From: Prevotella sp. CAG:1058
GTDB taxonomy: Bacteria > Bacteroidota > Bacteroidia > Bacteroidales > Bacteroidaceae
NCBI GenBank assembly: GCA_000433175.1
Contig: HF986752.1
Span: 1-29,423 of the forward strand
Reading direction: 5' to 3'
DNA length: 29,423 nucleotides
Under the pieces are notes generated by a model. That model was not told the DNA's origin. It saw only the letters and a list, made by a program, of their open reading frames with translations, and made no database searches. The position numbers and the translations under genes were made by a program. Shown one piece after another: positions 7,512 through 14,764 of the stretch. Within the stretch, counting starts at the first letter, position 1; every line of letters begins with the position of its first letter.

Positions 7512-7538
7512 ATAGCAGGCTTTTTTTGTTTTTTTATG
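7497..7538 (+). terminator. Possible terminator after the WbqC gene
   Basis: CTGTTAT at 7497-7503 can pair with ATAGCAG at 7512-7518 (one G-U pair). It is followed by a run of seven T, then GTTTTTTT. The stem is short and AT-rich and overlaps the end of the coding region, so the call rests mainly on the T tracts. Confidence 0.4.
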
Positions 7539-7570
7539 ACTATTTGTTCCATAAATTCGCAAGGAATGAT

Positions 7571-7578
7571 TAGTTTTG
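7571..7578 (+). promoter_or_regulatory. -7 box for the DUF3332-type lipoprotein gene
   Basis: TAGTTTTG matches TAnnTTTG about 32 bp before the ATG. A TTTG at 7543-7546 lies 24 bp upstream, slightly farther than the usual 19-21 bp. Confidence 0.5.
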
Positions 7579-7609
7579 TAACATGTTATAACCATAAAAC
7601 TATAAAAAC

Positions 7610-8161
7610 ATGTTTAACAAGACTTTAAAGACGCTGGCCTGCCTTGTCGCAGGTGCGTGCATGTTCAACTCATGTATCGGTTCGTTCGGATTGTTCAATA
7701 CTGTGCTTGACTGGAACAAGAGCGCAACAAACAACAAGTTCCTGAACGCACTGATATTCATACTCATTTCGCCGGCTTACGCACTCTGCGGTGTTGCCGA
7801 CGTGTTCATAATCAACACGATAGAGTTCTGGTCGGGGAGCAATCCCGTAATGGCGGACGTAGGCAAGACGAAGAATGTCACGGGCAGCGACGGCAAGCTG
7901 TATGCCATCACCACGCTCGAGGATGGTTACGAAGTGAAGGGTCCTGACGGCAAGACCGTAAGGTTCGTACACGACGAGAAGACCGACGCATGGGCAATGG
8001 TGCAGGACGGAAAGACCACCCCGCTGTTGAAATTCAAGGACAAGAAAAATGTCGAGATATACCTCAAGGACGGAAAGACGACCGAAGTCGCACTCAACGA
8101 ACAGGGTCTGTTCGACGCCCGCATGGCAGTAAACGAAGGCACATATTTCGCATTCAAATAA
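7610..8161 (+). CDS. DUF3332-type lipoprotein of unknown function
   Basis: A 183-residue exported protein. The N-terminus is a lipoprotein signal with the lipobox ending at Cys22 (MFNSC), so the mature protein is expected to be membrane-anchored. Next come LFNTVLDWNK, a hydrophobic stretch ALIFILISPAYALCGVADVF (about 46-65) and NTIEFWSGSNPV, an arrangement I recognise from the DUF3332 family of Bacteroidetes and Proteobacteria. The C-terminal 90 residues are short beta repeats rich in DGK turns (SDGKLYA, PDGKTV, KDGKTTEVAL). No enzymatic motif is visible and the function is unknown. It has its own promoter and ends at a strong bidirectional terminator shared with the convergent Fur-family gene. 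Confidence 0.8.
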   Translation: MFNKTLKTLACLVAGACMFNSCIGSFGLFNTVLDWNKSATNNKFLNALIFILISPAYALCGVADVFIINTIEFWSGSNPVMADVGKTKNVTGSDGKLYAITTLEDGYEVKGPDGKTVRFVHDEKTDAWAMVQDGKTTPLLKFKDKKNVEIYLKDGKTTEVALNEQGLFDARMAVNEGTYFAFK

Positions 8162-8171
8162 CCAAAAAGAA

Positions 8172-8209
8172 AGGAGTTAAAGCCCGTCGGGCTTTAACTC
8201 CTCGTTTTT
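8172..8209. terminator. Bidirectional intrinsic terminator
   Basis: A perfect 14-bp stem (AGGAGTTAAAGCCC at 8172-8185 with its complement at 8189-8202) has a GTC loop. CGTTTTT follows on the plus strand and a T-rich run on the minus strand. It separates the convergent lipoprotein gene (ends 8161) and Fur-family gene (ends 8213). Confidence 0.92.
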
Positions 8210-8212
8210 CCA

Positions 8213-8653
8213 TCACTTTTTCCTCGCTTCTTCCTTCTCCGCACACTCAGGGCAAAGCCCCTTGACAACATAGTTTATGCTGTTAAGGCGGAAGCCTTCG
8301 GGCAGTTCCACCACGGGCACGTGTATCCTTTTAAGGCAGAAGGTGCGCTGGCAGCGCTCGCAGTAGAAGTGCGTATGCTCGTCGTCGACGCCGCAACCGC
8401 AGTCGTCCGAGCAAACGTTGTATTTCAAGGAGCCGCTCCCGTCGTCGACCACATGTATCAGCTTGTTCATAAGGAACACCGCCAACGTGCGCGAAATGGT
8501 GCTCTTGTCTACGGTAGGCAGCAGCCTCTCGAGCTGCGGCAGCGACACTGTCTCGTCGCCCCTGAACATCTCGCGCAATATCAGAAGCCTCGTCGCTGTA
8601 GGCTTTATGCCGCGGTGAAGCAGCTTGTCAATATAAAAACTCTCGTCAACCAT
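8213..8653 (-). CDS. Fur-family metal-responsive transcriptional repressor
   Basis: A 146-residue Fur/Zur/PerR-type regulator. The N-terminal winged helix covers about residues 1-80, with the recognition region VDKSTISRTLAVF. The C-terminal dimerisation and metal domain contains DDEHTHFYCERCQRTFCL, giving His ligands and a first CxxC, and a second pair in GLCPECAEK near the C-terminus. The two CxxC pairs form the structural zinc site of the family. It lies 118 bp downstream of the metal-transport ATPase on the same strand, and a palindrome in the ATPase promoter is a candidate operator. A zinc-sensing (Zur-like) role is plausible, but which metal it senses cannot be decided from the sequence. 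Its own near-leaderless promoter lies just before the start codon. Confidence 0.9.
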   Translation of the reverse strand: MVDESFYIDKLLHRGIKPTATRLLILREMFRGDETVSLPQLERLLPTVDKSTISRTLAVFLMNKLIHVVDDGSGSLKYNVCSDDCGCGVDDEHTHFYCERCQRTFCLKRIHVPVVELPEGFRLNSINYVVKGLCPECAEKEEARKK

Positions 8654-8660
8654 ACGTCTG

Positions 8661-8691
8661 CAAAAGTAAGGATAATCGGCCTAAAAGCCAA
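8661..8691 (-). promoter_or_regulatory. Promoter of the Fur-family gene (near-leaderless)
   Basis: On the minus strand a TACTTTTG -7 box (8661-8668) has TTG 20 bp upstream (8689-8691). Only seven bases separate the -7 box from the ATG at 8653, so the mRNA should have almost no 5' leader. Confidence 0.65.
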
Positions 8692-8771
8692 GGATTGGCG
8701 TGACTTTATTTAAACACCGGCACGCACGGCGGCGCAAAGGGCGGCAGGACAGCACCCGAGGAAACACCCCT

Positions 8772-10634
8772 TCACTTGTTGCCGACAAACACGCGCGTGG
8801 CGTTGAGCACCGCCAGAAGGGCCACGCCCACGTCGGCGAACACCGCACCCCAGAGGTTTGCCATGCCGGCAAGCCCCAAAGCCATGACCAGCACCTTGAC
8901 GCCTATGGCGAAGACAATGTTCTGACGGACAATGGCGCGCGTGCGGCGGCCTATGCGTATGGCGGCCGCCACCTTTGAAGGCTGGTCGGTCTGTATCACC
9001 ACGTCGGCCGTCTCGATAGCCATGTCGGCGCCGAGCGCACCCATGGCTATGCCCACATCACTGAGCGCAAGCACCGGAGCGTCGTTTATGCCGTCGCCCA
9101 CGAAGGCAACGTTGCGCCCCTCACGCCTTATTTCATCTATGCGGCCGACCTTGCCTCCGGGCAGAAGGTCGCCGCTGCCCTTGTCAACTTTCAGTTCGCC
9201 GGCAACCTTGTCGACGAGCGCCTGCTTGTCGCCGGAGAGTATCTCGACACGCTGTACGCCGTTGCGCCTCAACAGGCCGACCGCACTCAAGGCGTCGTCC
9301 TTCAGCGTGTCGGCGAGGAAGATGCAGCCCTCATACCGCCCGTCGCGTGCGCATGCCACGATGGTCTCGGGCACCGAAACCAGCTCCTGCGGCCATGCCA
9401 CGCCCTCGCGGTCGAGCATCTTGAGCGTACCCACGACCCAGCGGCTGCCGTCAACGGTTGCCGTAAGGCCGTATCCGGGCACGTCCATTATGTCAGTAGC
9501 CTCGCGACTGCCGTCCTTAGCAACCGCGGCAACTGCTCGTGCTATCGGGTGGTTGCTGCCGCGCTCTATGGCGGCCACGGTGTCAAGCAACGCGTCGCGG
9601 TCGGCGGCGTCGACACGCACCACTGCAAACTCGCCCCTGGTGAGCGTGCCCGTCTTGTCGAACACGACCGTGTCGACACGGGTTATAGCGTCAAGATAGT
9701 TGCCGCCCTTGAAGAGTATGCCCTGCTTTGACGCCGCCCCGATGCCTCCGAAGTAGCTAAGCGGGACGCTGATGACCAACGCGCAGGGGCACGATATTAC
9801 AAGGAAGATGAGCGCACGGTAGAACCATGTGCCGAAGTCGTAGACAAACCCTACCGACACCAGCGACCACAGCCACGGCACGGCGACCGTAAGCACGGCG
9901 AGGGCGATGACCACGGGGGTGTATATACGGGCGAACTTGCGGATGAACAGTTCGGCAGGAGCCTTGCGCTCCGACGCCTCCTCTACCATTGCAAGTATGC
10001 GCGAAACGGCGCTCTGGCTCTCGGGGCGCGACACACGCAGGCGCACCACGCTGCCGGTGGCTATCATGCCGGCCAGCACCTCACTGCCCTCCTCTATCGT
10101 GCGGGGAACGCTCTCGCCCGTCAGTGCCGCCGTGTTGAACGACGCATCACCGCCGAGCAGCACTCCGTCGAGCGGCACGCGCTCGCCCGGCTTCACCTCG
10201 ATGATGTCGCCCGGGTTAACTTCGGCAGGTGCCTTGACCACCACCGACGAGCCTGTAACCACCGCGGCGCGGTCGGGGCGGAACTCCATGAGGCTCCTTA
10301 TGTTGTCGCGCGCACGGTCGACGGCCATGTCCTGAAGGGTCTCGCCGATGCAGTAGAACAGCATCACGGCAACGGCCTCGGGATATTCGCCTATGACGAA
10401 CGCGCCCACCGAGGCTACGCTCATGAGCATGAACTCGCTGAACACTTCGCCCTTGGCGGCATACTCCCATGCCTCGCGCATCACGCCAAGCCCCACGGGC
10501 AGGAAAGCCGCCAGATACCAGACGAGCCTTACCACGGGCGACGCGAACCAGGTGGTGCCGGCAGCGGCCATTATGATGCCGGAGGCAAGCAAGGCCAGCG
10601 ACACTGCCGGCCGTAAGAAAATCCTTTCTTCCAT
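8772..10634 (-). CDS. P1B-type heavy-metal transporting ATPase
   Basis: A 620-residue P-type ATPase that exports transition-metal ions (probably Zn/Cd/Pb class) across the inner membrane at the cost of ATP. The order of motifs is intact: actuator TGES (172-175), the membrane CPC ion-binding motif in SCPCALVISVP (282-284), phosphorylation loop DKTGT (326-330, Asp326), the P1B-specific HP dipeptide (362-363), and the hinge GDGINDAPVLALSDVG. CPC with the downstream context is typical of ZntA/CadA-like pumps. The protein starts directly with a membrane helix and has no N-terminal HMA or other metal-binding domain, a short form that occurs in the family. The Fur-family gene follows on the same strand and the 5' region holds a candidate operator. 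Copper specificity is less likely but not excluded. Confidence 0.94.
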   Translation of the reverse strand: MEERIFLRPAVSLALLASGIIMAAAGTTWFASPVVRLVWYLAAFLPVGLGVMREAWEYAAKGEVFSEFMLMSVASVGAFVIGEYPEAVAVMLFYCIGETLQDMAVDRARDNIRSLMEFRPDRAAVVTGSSVVVKAPAEVNPGDIIEVKPGERVPLDGVLLGGDASFNTAALTGESVPRTIEEGSEVLAGMIATGSVVRLRVSRPESQSAVSRILAMVEEASERKAPAELFIRKFARIYTPVVIALAVLTVAVPWLWSLVSVGFVYDFGTWFYRALIFLVISCPCALVISVPLSYFGGIGAASKQGILFKGGNYLDAITRVDTVVFDKTGTLTRGEFAVVRVDAADRDALLDTVAAIERGSNHPIARAVAAVAKDGSREATDIMDVPGYGLTATVDGSRWVVGTLKMLDREGVAWPQELVSVPETIVACARDGRYEGCIFLADTLKDDALSAVGLLRRNGVQRVEILSGDKQALVDKVAGELKVDKGSGDLLPGGKVGRIDEIRREGRNVAFVGDGINDAPVLALSDVGIAMGALGADMAIETADVVIQTDQPSKVAAAIRIGRRTRAIVRQNIVFAIGVKVLVMALGLAGMANLWGAVFADVGVALLAVLNATRVFVGNK

Positions 10635-10668
10635 ATATCCTTATGCTTAATTTTTCATTTTACAAAGG

Positions 10669-10676
10669 CAAAGGTA
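10669..10676 (-). promoter_or_regulatory. -7 box of the metal ATPase gene
   Basis: TACCTTTG on the minus strand lies 34 bp before the ATPase ATG. No -33 box sits at the usual distance. Instead the candidate operator palindrome (10689-10703) occupies that region. Confidence 0.55.
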
Positions 10677-10688
10677 TGGCAAAACCGG

Positions 10689-10703
10689 TGCAACTCGGTT
10701 GCA
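10689..10703. promoter_or_regulatory. Candidate Fur/Zur operator palindrome
   Basis: TGCAACTCGGTTGCA is a perfect 6-bp inverted repeat around a 3-bp centre. It lies 12 bp upstream of the -7 box of the metal ATPase gene, where bound repressor would block polymerase. The nearby Fur-family gene makes it a natural candidate ligand. Binding is inference. Confidence 0.5.
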
Positions 10704-10758
10704 ATCTAAAACGGCTGTCGTAAGATATTGATAATCAGCGCATAACATAAGGCATGGC

Positions 10759-10839
10759 AAAAGGTGGTCTTTAGCCTTGCAAAAGGTAACCTTTCAGGCT
10801 GCAAAAGGCCGTGTTTTGCAATGCTAAAGGCCACCTTTC
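10759..10839. repeat. 22-bp-phased palindrome array B (4 units)
   Basis: Units start at 10759, 10781, 10803 and 10825, each exactly 22 bp apart: AAAAGGTGGTCTTTA, AAAAGGTAACCTTTC, AAAAGGCCGTGTTTT, TAAAGGCCACCTTTC. Unit 3 is the asymmetric one. The array occupies the middle of the 359-bp gap between the divergent metal ATPase gene and the small exported protein gene. The left part of that gap holds the ATPase promoter and operator, and the right part holds a -7 box for the plus-strand gene. There is no copy of the 88-bp promoter module here. Confidence 0.93.
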
Positions 10840-10892
10840 GCATTTTAAGAAAACTTTGCATGGTCGTAAACGGGTTTTACGCGCAAACTTCT

Positions 10893-10900
10893 TATATTTG
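10893..10900 (+). promoter_or_regulatory. -7 box for the small exported protein gene
   Basis: TATATTTG matches the TAnnTTTG consensus. It implies a leader of roughly 90 nt before the ATG at 10994. A TTTT at 10874-10877 is the only weak -33 candidate. Confidence 0.5.
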
Positions 10901-10993
10901 CATCAAACAGGCATTGTGCCGGCGCAGGCCACGGCTGACAATAAATGCCGCGCCCTGTTGACGGCGTATATTAACATAAAAACACCAAAAGTC

Positions 10994-11413
10994 ATGAAAA
11001 AGACCATACTGGCATTGCTGGCGGTAATACTGCCGATGCTCGCCGCGGCGCAGGACGCGCGCCCCTTCGACGTGAAGGTTGTCAACGACGAGTACAAGAT
11101 ATACATAAGGATGAACCTGCACGACAAGAACCTGACCGTGCCCGGACAGGACGTGCTGGGACAGGTTGACGGCTACATAGCGTCGACGCAGAGCCGCTCG
11201 ACGTGGATAATAATAGCTTCGGAAATAATTGACGAGCGCACGGCAAGGATAGAGGTGGTGAACGACTATGGCAGCGAGGACTTCACCGCCGAAGTGAAAC
11301 TAGACTCCGACGGCACGTACTCTTACAGGAAAACCGACGGCAGCACGCTCAAGTTCGCCGTCAAAGGCAAGTGGCAGAAAATACCTTCCACTCTGCAATT
11401 CGTGAAAAAATAA
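10994..11413 (+). CDS. Small exported protein of unknown function
   Basis: A 139-residue protein that I do not recognise. The start at 10994 gives a clean Sec signal peptide: MKKTILALLAVILPMLAAAQ, with likely cleavage after AAA or AAQ and no lipobox Cys. The mature part (about 118 residues) is predicted mostly beta from its alternating pattern (FDVKVVNDEYKIYIRMNL, then STWIIIASEII, ARIEVVND, FTAEVKLDSDGTYSYR). It lacks cysteines and obvious catalytic motifs, which suggests a periplasmic or surface beta-sandwich or barrel. Its stop codon lies within the stem of the terminator hairpin shared with the convergent Nudix gene. An upstream in-frame start exists but would bury the signal peptide. Confidence 0.75.
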   Translation: MKKTILALLAVILPMLAAAQDARPFDVKVVNDEYKIYIRMNLHDKNLTVPGQDVLGQVDGYIASTQSRSTWIIIASEIIDERTARIEVVNDYGSEDFTAEVKLDSDGTYSYRKTDGSTLKFAVKGKWQKIPSTLQFVKK

Positions 11414-11449
11414 TCCCCGCGGCGGCATATACAGGCGCCGTGGGGATTA
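11402..11449 (-). terminator. Terminator hairpin between convergent genes
   Basis: A 14-bp stem (TAATCCCCGCGGCG at 11411-11424 with 11436-11449, one G-U pair) has an 11-nt loop. On the minus strand it is followed by a T run, so it should end the Nudix transcript. On the plus strand there is no T tract. The stop codon of the plus gene forms the outer base pairs. Confidence 0.8.
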
Positions 11450-11465
11450 CAACCGTCGGCAACGG

Positions 11466-11987
11466 CTAACGCCTCGTGGCGAGATACATGTAAAGCCCCT
11501 GCCTCACTGAACGCAGTCCGAACTGCTCGGTGTGTATGTCTGCCGGTGCCACCCAGAAGCATTCGGCAGCGTCGTCGCCGGCGTTGAGGGCTGTGTCGTC
11601 TTCGACTTTGCACTCGAAAAACATGTCGAGCGTATTCACGTCGAGCCCCGAATAGCGGTACACATTGGGCTGGCTGAACAGGTAGCGCGCCTCTGACACC
11701 TTCAGCCCCGTCTCCTCCATCACCTCGCGCGCTACGGCCTCCTCGCCCGTCTCGAGCGCATCGGCGAAACCTCCGGGCAGGTCGAGGGTGCCCTTGGCAG
11801 GCTCCAGCTTGCGCCGCTCAACGAGCAGCTCGCCCTTGCAGTTGGTTATAAAAGCCACAACGGCCGCAGCCGGATTCATGAAATACTCAAAGCCGCAGCC
11901 GGAACAACGCTTGCTCTTGGGCGAGGCCGTCGCGAAATGCGAACTGCCGCATACGGGGCAATACTTAAACTTCTCAAGCAGATTCAT
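11466..11987 (-). CDS. Nudix hydrolase with N-terminal zinc ribbon
   Basis: A 173-residue Nudix protein. The N-terminal ~35 residues form a zinc ribbon with two CxxC pairs (CPVC at about 10-13 and CSGC at about 29-32), as in the NADH pyrophosphatase (NudC) group. The Nudix box is complete, with GX5E in GFADALE, then REVMEETGL, so Mg-dependent hydrolysis of a nucleoside diphosphate linked to another moiety is expected. It is shorter than NudC (about 250 residues) and lacks its extra N-terminal domain, so the substrate is open. NAD-like compounds and nucleotide sugars are both possible. It is monocistronic between a terminator and its own promoter. Confidence 0.9.
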   Translation of the reverse strand: MNLLEKFKYCPVCGSSHFATASPKSKRCSGCGFEYFMNPAAAVVAFITNCKGELLVERRKLEPAKGTLDLPGGFADALETGEEAVAREVMEETGLKVSEARYLFSQPNVYRYSGLDVNTLDMFFECKVEDDTALNAGDDAAECFWVAPADIHTEQFGLRSVRQGLYMYLATRR

Positions 11988-12065
11988 TCAGTTCAATAAT
12001 TAATGTGTGTAACATTGCGGCAAACGGATAAACAATACTGCCGCAGGCATCATCCTTACAGGCCG

Positions 12066-12073
12066 CAAAGATA
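12066..12073 (-). promoter_or_regulatory. -7 box for the Nudix gene
   Basis: TATCTTTG on the minus strand, 78 bp before the ATG at 11987. No -33 TTTG lies at the standard spacing. The nearest is a TTG at 12098-12100, 24 bp upstream. Confidence 0.5.
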
Positions 12074-12123
12074 CGTAAAAAAACGATACGGTGCGCACAA
12101 GGACGCCACAAACATGACAATAT

Positions 12124-12230
12124 GTGCGGCACGCACCACGGGCAACAGGATACAAGGCGGCATGGATTTTACCGCCTGACAGGAAACAGAAGAACGCCGC
12201 GCGGCGTTTACACAACCGTGGCAGGCACGG
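12124..12230. other. Hairpin-rich segment of the 411-bp divergent gap
   Basis: Four inverted repeats follow each other: GTGCG/CGCAC (12124-12136), AGGCGG/CCGCCT (12155-12177), the perfect 16-bp palindrome AACGCCGCGCGGCGTT (12193-12208) and CCGTG/CACGG (12216-12230). The segment lies between the diverging promoters of the Nudix and hydrolase genes. There is no convincing reading frame. It could be a small RNA or a cluster of binding sites. I cannot tell which. Confidence 0.4.
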
Positions 12231-12287
12231 CACAAAGAGCAACGCGGCACGGCAAAGTAAAAAAAACAAAAAACTTCATTTATATTT

Positions 12288-12318
12288 TTTGCTTTGCGCC
12301 CCTCTTTCCGTATCTTTG
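12288..12318 (+). promoter_or_regulatory. Promoter of the alpha/beta hydrolase gene
   Basis: TTTG at 12288-12291, then exactly 19 bp, then TATCTTTG at 12311-12318. This is a consensus Bacteroidetes promoter, giving a leader of about 75 nt before the ATG at 12399. Confidence 0.82.
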
Positions 12319-12398
12319 CAGGATATGACGGACGGGACCCCCGCCCGCAGCGTATCACACGCTGAATGGAACCTAACTACATAATCACCGAAACAAAG

Positions 12399-13223
12399 AT
12401 GAAATCAACTAAAACCATCCTGGCGGCGGTATTCATGGCCTTGTGCCTGCCGGCAGCAGCCCAACAGAAACTTGAAATGAACCTATGGCCGCAAGGCGCA
12501 CCCAACTCTAACGGCGACGCGGCCGACTCGGCCAAGGTATGGGTGTACCTGCCCGACAAGAAGGCGGCAACGGGACGCGCCGTCGTGATATGCCCCGGCG
12601 GCGGATACCAGCATCTGGCGATGAACCACGAGGGGCACGACTGGGCGCCGTTCTTCAACAACATGGGCATAGCCGCCATCGTACTGAAATACCGAATGCC
12701 GCACGGCGAGCACGAAGTGCCCGTGAGCGACGCCGAGGAAGCCCTGAAGCTGGTGCGCCGCAACGCCGCCGGCTGGAACATAGACCCGCAGGACGTGGGC
12801 ATAATGGGTTCGTCGGCAGGCGGACACCTGGCCTCTACCGTGGCCACGCACTCAACGGGCGACGCCGCGCCAAACTTCCAGATACTCTTCTACCCCGTGG
12901 TGACGATGATGCCCGACATAACGCACAAGGGCTCTCACGACAACTTCCTGGGCGAGCAACCGAAGAAGAAGCAGGAGACTGAATACAGCAACGACCTGCA
13001 GGTCTCGCGCGTAACGCCGCGCGCCTTCATAGCCCTGAGCGACGACGACGCCACGGTGCTGCCCGCCAACGGCGTCAACTACTACATCGAACTGTACCGC
13101 CACGACGTTCCGGCAACGCTGCACGTCTACCCCTCGGGCGGACACGGATGGGGCAACCGCGACAGCTTCAAATACCACAACGAGATGCAGCTGGAGCTGA
13201 AAGCATGGCTGCGCAGCTTCTGA
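12399..13223 (+). CDS. Exported alpha/beta hydrolase (esterase/lipase-like)
   Basis: A 274-residue secreted serine hydrolase. Starting at 12399 gives a Sec signal peptide (MKSTKTILAAVFMALCLPAAAQ). The upstream in-frame ATG at 12366 would add 11 residues ahead of it. The oxyanion region is CPGGGYQHLA (65-74). The nucleophile elbow is GSSAGGH with Ser139. The likely acid is Asp217 in SDDDATVLP, and the His is His249 in SGGHGWG. This pattern is that of the esterases often annotated as acetylxylan- or xylanase-B-like esterases in gut Bacteroidetes. They deacylate plant polysaccharides or related esters in the periplasm, but the substrate here is inferred only. It is a single-gene unit with a consensus promoter and an intrinsic terminator at 13243. 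Confidence 0.9.
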   Translation: MKSTKTILAAVFMALCLPAAAQQKLEMNLWPQGAPNSNGDAADSAKVWVYLPDKKAATGRAVVICPGGGYQHLAMNHEGHDWAPFFNNMGIAAIVLKYRMPHGEHEVPVSDAEEALKLVRRNAAGWNIDPQDVGIMGSSAGGHLASTVATHSTGDAAPNFQILFYPVVTMMPDITHKGSHDNFLGEQPKKKQETEYSNDLQVSRVTPRAFIALSDDDATVLPANGVNYYIELYRHDVPATLHVYPSGGHGWGNRDSFKYHNEMQLELKAWLRSF

Positions 13224-13242
13224 CGGGAACAGACAACATACG

Positions 13243-13290
13243 GTTAAGAGTCAAGGACGAGCGCGCTTCTTGGCTCTTAACCTGTTTTAA
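13243..13290 (+). terminator. Intrinsic terminator after the hydrolase
   Basis: A 14-bp stem (GGTTAAGAGTCAAG at 13243-13256 with 13270-13283, one G-U pair) has a 13-nt loop, followed by TGTTTTA. Confidence 0.8.
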
Positions 13291-13319
13291 GGCCAACCTC
13301 AATCAAACAACAGAATATC

Positions 13320-14636
13320 ATGAAAAAGATCATATCGCTCGCCCTATTATGCCTGAGCCTGCTGACGGCAAGAGCCCAGGTAGCCGACTTCCTTATAAGC
13401 GACATGCTGAACAAGTCTGACTGGTTTGCCCTCGAGCGCGAATACCCTGCACTTAAAGACTCCGTACAGATGCCGTTCCTAAGGGTTATGGCTGAAGCCT
13501 TGCTCGCTGTGAACTTCAACCGCGACGACGAAGCCGTCAGCGCAATAGACACACTGATTGCAAAACACCAGAGTTACATAGGCTTTGACAACACCATGAA
13601 CATGGTAATGATCAAGGCTGCGGTTGAAAACAGGCGCGGCAACAGCGCAAAAGCCGCAGAAATACTTAACAACTTCATCACCCAGGTGAAGGCACAGGCA
13701 CCGCAGGTAGACCTCTCTGCAGCCGAGGCCCAATACAGACATTACAAAACCCTGAATGCAATCAGCAGGAAAACGACGCTGTCAAGGCCTGACGGCGATG
13801 TTGTTGTAGACTTTACATTGAGGAAACAGAGCCGCAGGGACAACGACACATCGTACACCGGATATTCGATCATCATGCCCGTGAAGATTAACGGTAAGGG
13901 CTACAACGCCTTGCTCGACACGGGTTGTCCAAACACAATGTGCATGAAAAGTTTTGCCGAGAAGATAGGGCTCAAGGCCGCCGGCGACTCAATAGTGATA
14001 ACAGGCGCAGGCACGGTGGAGGCCGCCATTGGCATAATTGACAGCATAAACATCGGCGACCTGACCCTGCACGACGCACTCACGACCATAATAGACAACA
14101 ACGACTGTACGGGCGACAACCTACAACAATACGACATCATCATCGGTCTTGACTTCCTCAAGCTATGCGGCGAAGCCCGGTTCATGCCCAGGGAGGGCAA
14201 GATAATATTCCCCGCAACGCCTACGCAGCTGCCCGGAACGGGTCGGAACCTGCTGTTGTCTGAAAGTGACAACCTGCGCCTTGAGGCTTACGTTAACGGC
14301 GAACGCTGCCGCTTCTTCTTCGACACAGGCAACTCCATAACAGCTTTCTCGAAACAATACTACGAAAGGCATAAGGCCGAGATAGACAAGACGGCGCGTA
14401 AGGTGACGCGTGAGGGCGGAGGCATAGGGCGCAACGGCATGCTGACCACGCTGAAACTGCCGCCGGTAACGATGACAACGGGCGGAAGCGACGTGGAACT
14501 TGAACATGTCGCAGTGGTGCTTGAAGACCTTGCACCGGTACAGATAGACGACGGCAATGTGGGCGTAAACCTCATACAGGACTGCCGCATGGCAACGCTC
14601 AACCTGAAGGACCTGTTCCTGAAGATTGAAGACTGA
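13320..14636 (+). CDS. Exported retropepsin-like aspartic protease with two DTG lobes
   Basis: A 438-residue protein with a Sec signal peptide (MKKIISLALLCLSLLTARAQ). Residues 25-150 are helical and TPR-like (a short repeat near EAVSAIDTLIAKH and SAKAAEILNNFITQ). From about 180 there are two aspartic-protease-like domains in tandem. The first has ALLDTGCPNTMC (DTG 200-202) and the closing YDIIIGLDFL strand. The second has FFFDTGNSITAFS (DTG 335-337) and the equivalent GNVGVNLIQDC. Retropepsins normally dimerise to bring two DTG motifs together. Here both could come from one chain, as in pepsin. A periplasmic protease role is likely and the substrate is unknown. It lacks its own clear promoter but follows a terminator, and is followed by one. 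Confidence 0.85.
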   Translation: MKKIISLALLCLSLLTARAQVADFLISDMLNKSDWFALEREYPALKDSVQMPFLRVMAEALLAVNFNRDDEAVSAIDTLIAKHQSYIGFDNTMNMVMIKAAVENRRGNSAKAAEILNNFITQVKAQAPQVDLSAAEAQYRHYKTLNAISRKTTLSRPDGDVVVDFTLRKQSRRDNDTSYTGYSIIMPVKINGKGYNALLDTGCPNTMCMKSFAEKIGLKAAGDSIVITGAGTVEAAIGIIDSINIGDLTLHDALTTIIDNNDCTGDNLQQYDIIIGLDFLKLCGEARFMPREGKIIFPATPTQLPGTGRNLLLSESDNLRLEAYVNGERCRFFFDTGNSITAFSKQYYERHKAEIDKTARKVTREGGGIGRNGMLTTLKLPPVTMTTGGSDVELEHVAVVLEDLAPVQIDDGNVGVNLIQDCRMATLNLKDLFLKIED

Positions 14637-14666
14637 CAACAGGAACGGGTGAAAAATGAAGTATTG

Positions 14667-14710
14667 ACGGAAAGTTACCGTTTTTTCGCGGTTTCTTTCC
14701 GTTTTTTCTT
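14667..14710 (+). terminator. Intrinsic terminator after the aspartic protease
   Basis: ACGGAAAG (14667-14674) pairs with CTTTCCGT (14695-14702). An inner ACCG/CGGT stem is separated by a symmetric TT/TT bulge. TTTTTCTT follows. Confidence 0.8.
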
Positions 14711-14730
14711 CTACTTAACCGAAAATTACT

Positions 14731-14738
14731 TATATTTG
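14731..14738 (+). promoter_or_regulatory. -7 box for the duplicated-domain lipoprotein gene
   Basis: TATATTTG lies 26 bp before the ATG at 14765. The T-rich tail of the preceding terminator sits where a -33 box would be expected, so terminator and promoter are nearly fused. Confidence 0.55.
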
Positions 14739-14764
14739 CCGATGTGTACTTTAAACCGACGGTC

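Noticed and set aside
10841..10861. A fifth unit of array B around 10847.
   Set aside because: The sequence at the expected position (AAGAAAACTTTGCAT) has lost the GG/CC core and is not symmetric.
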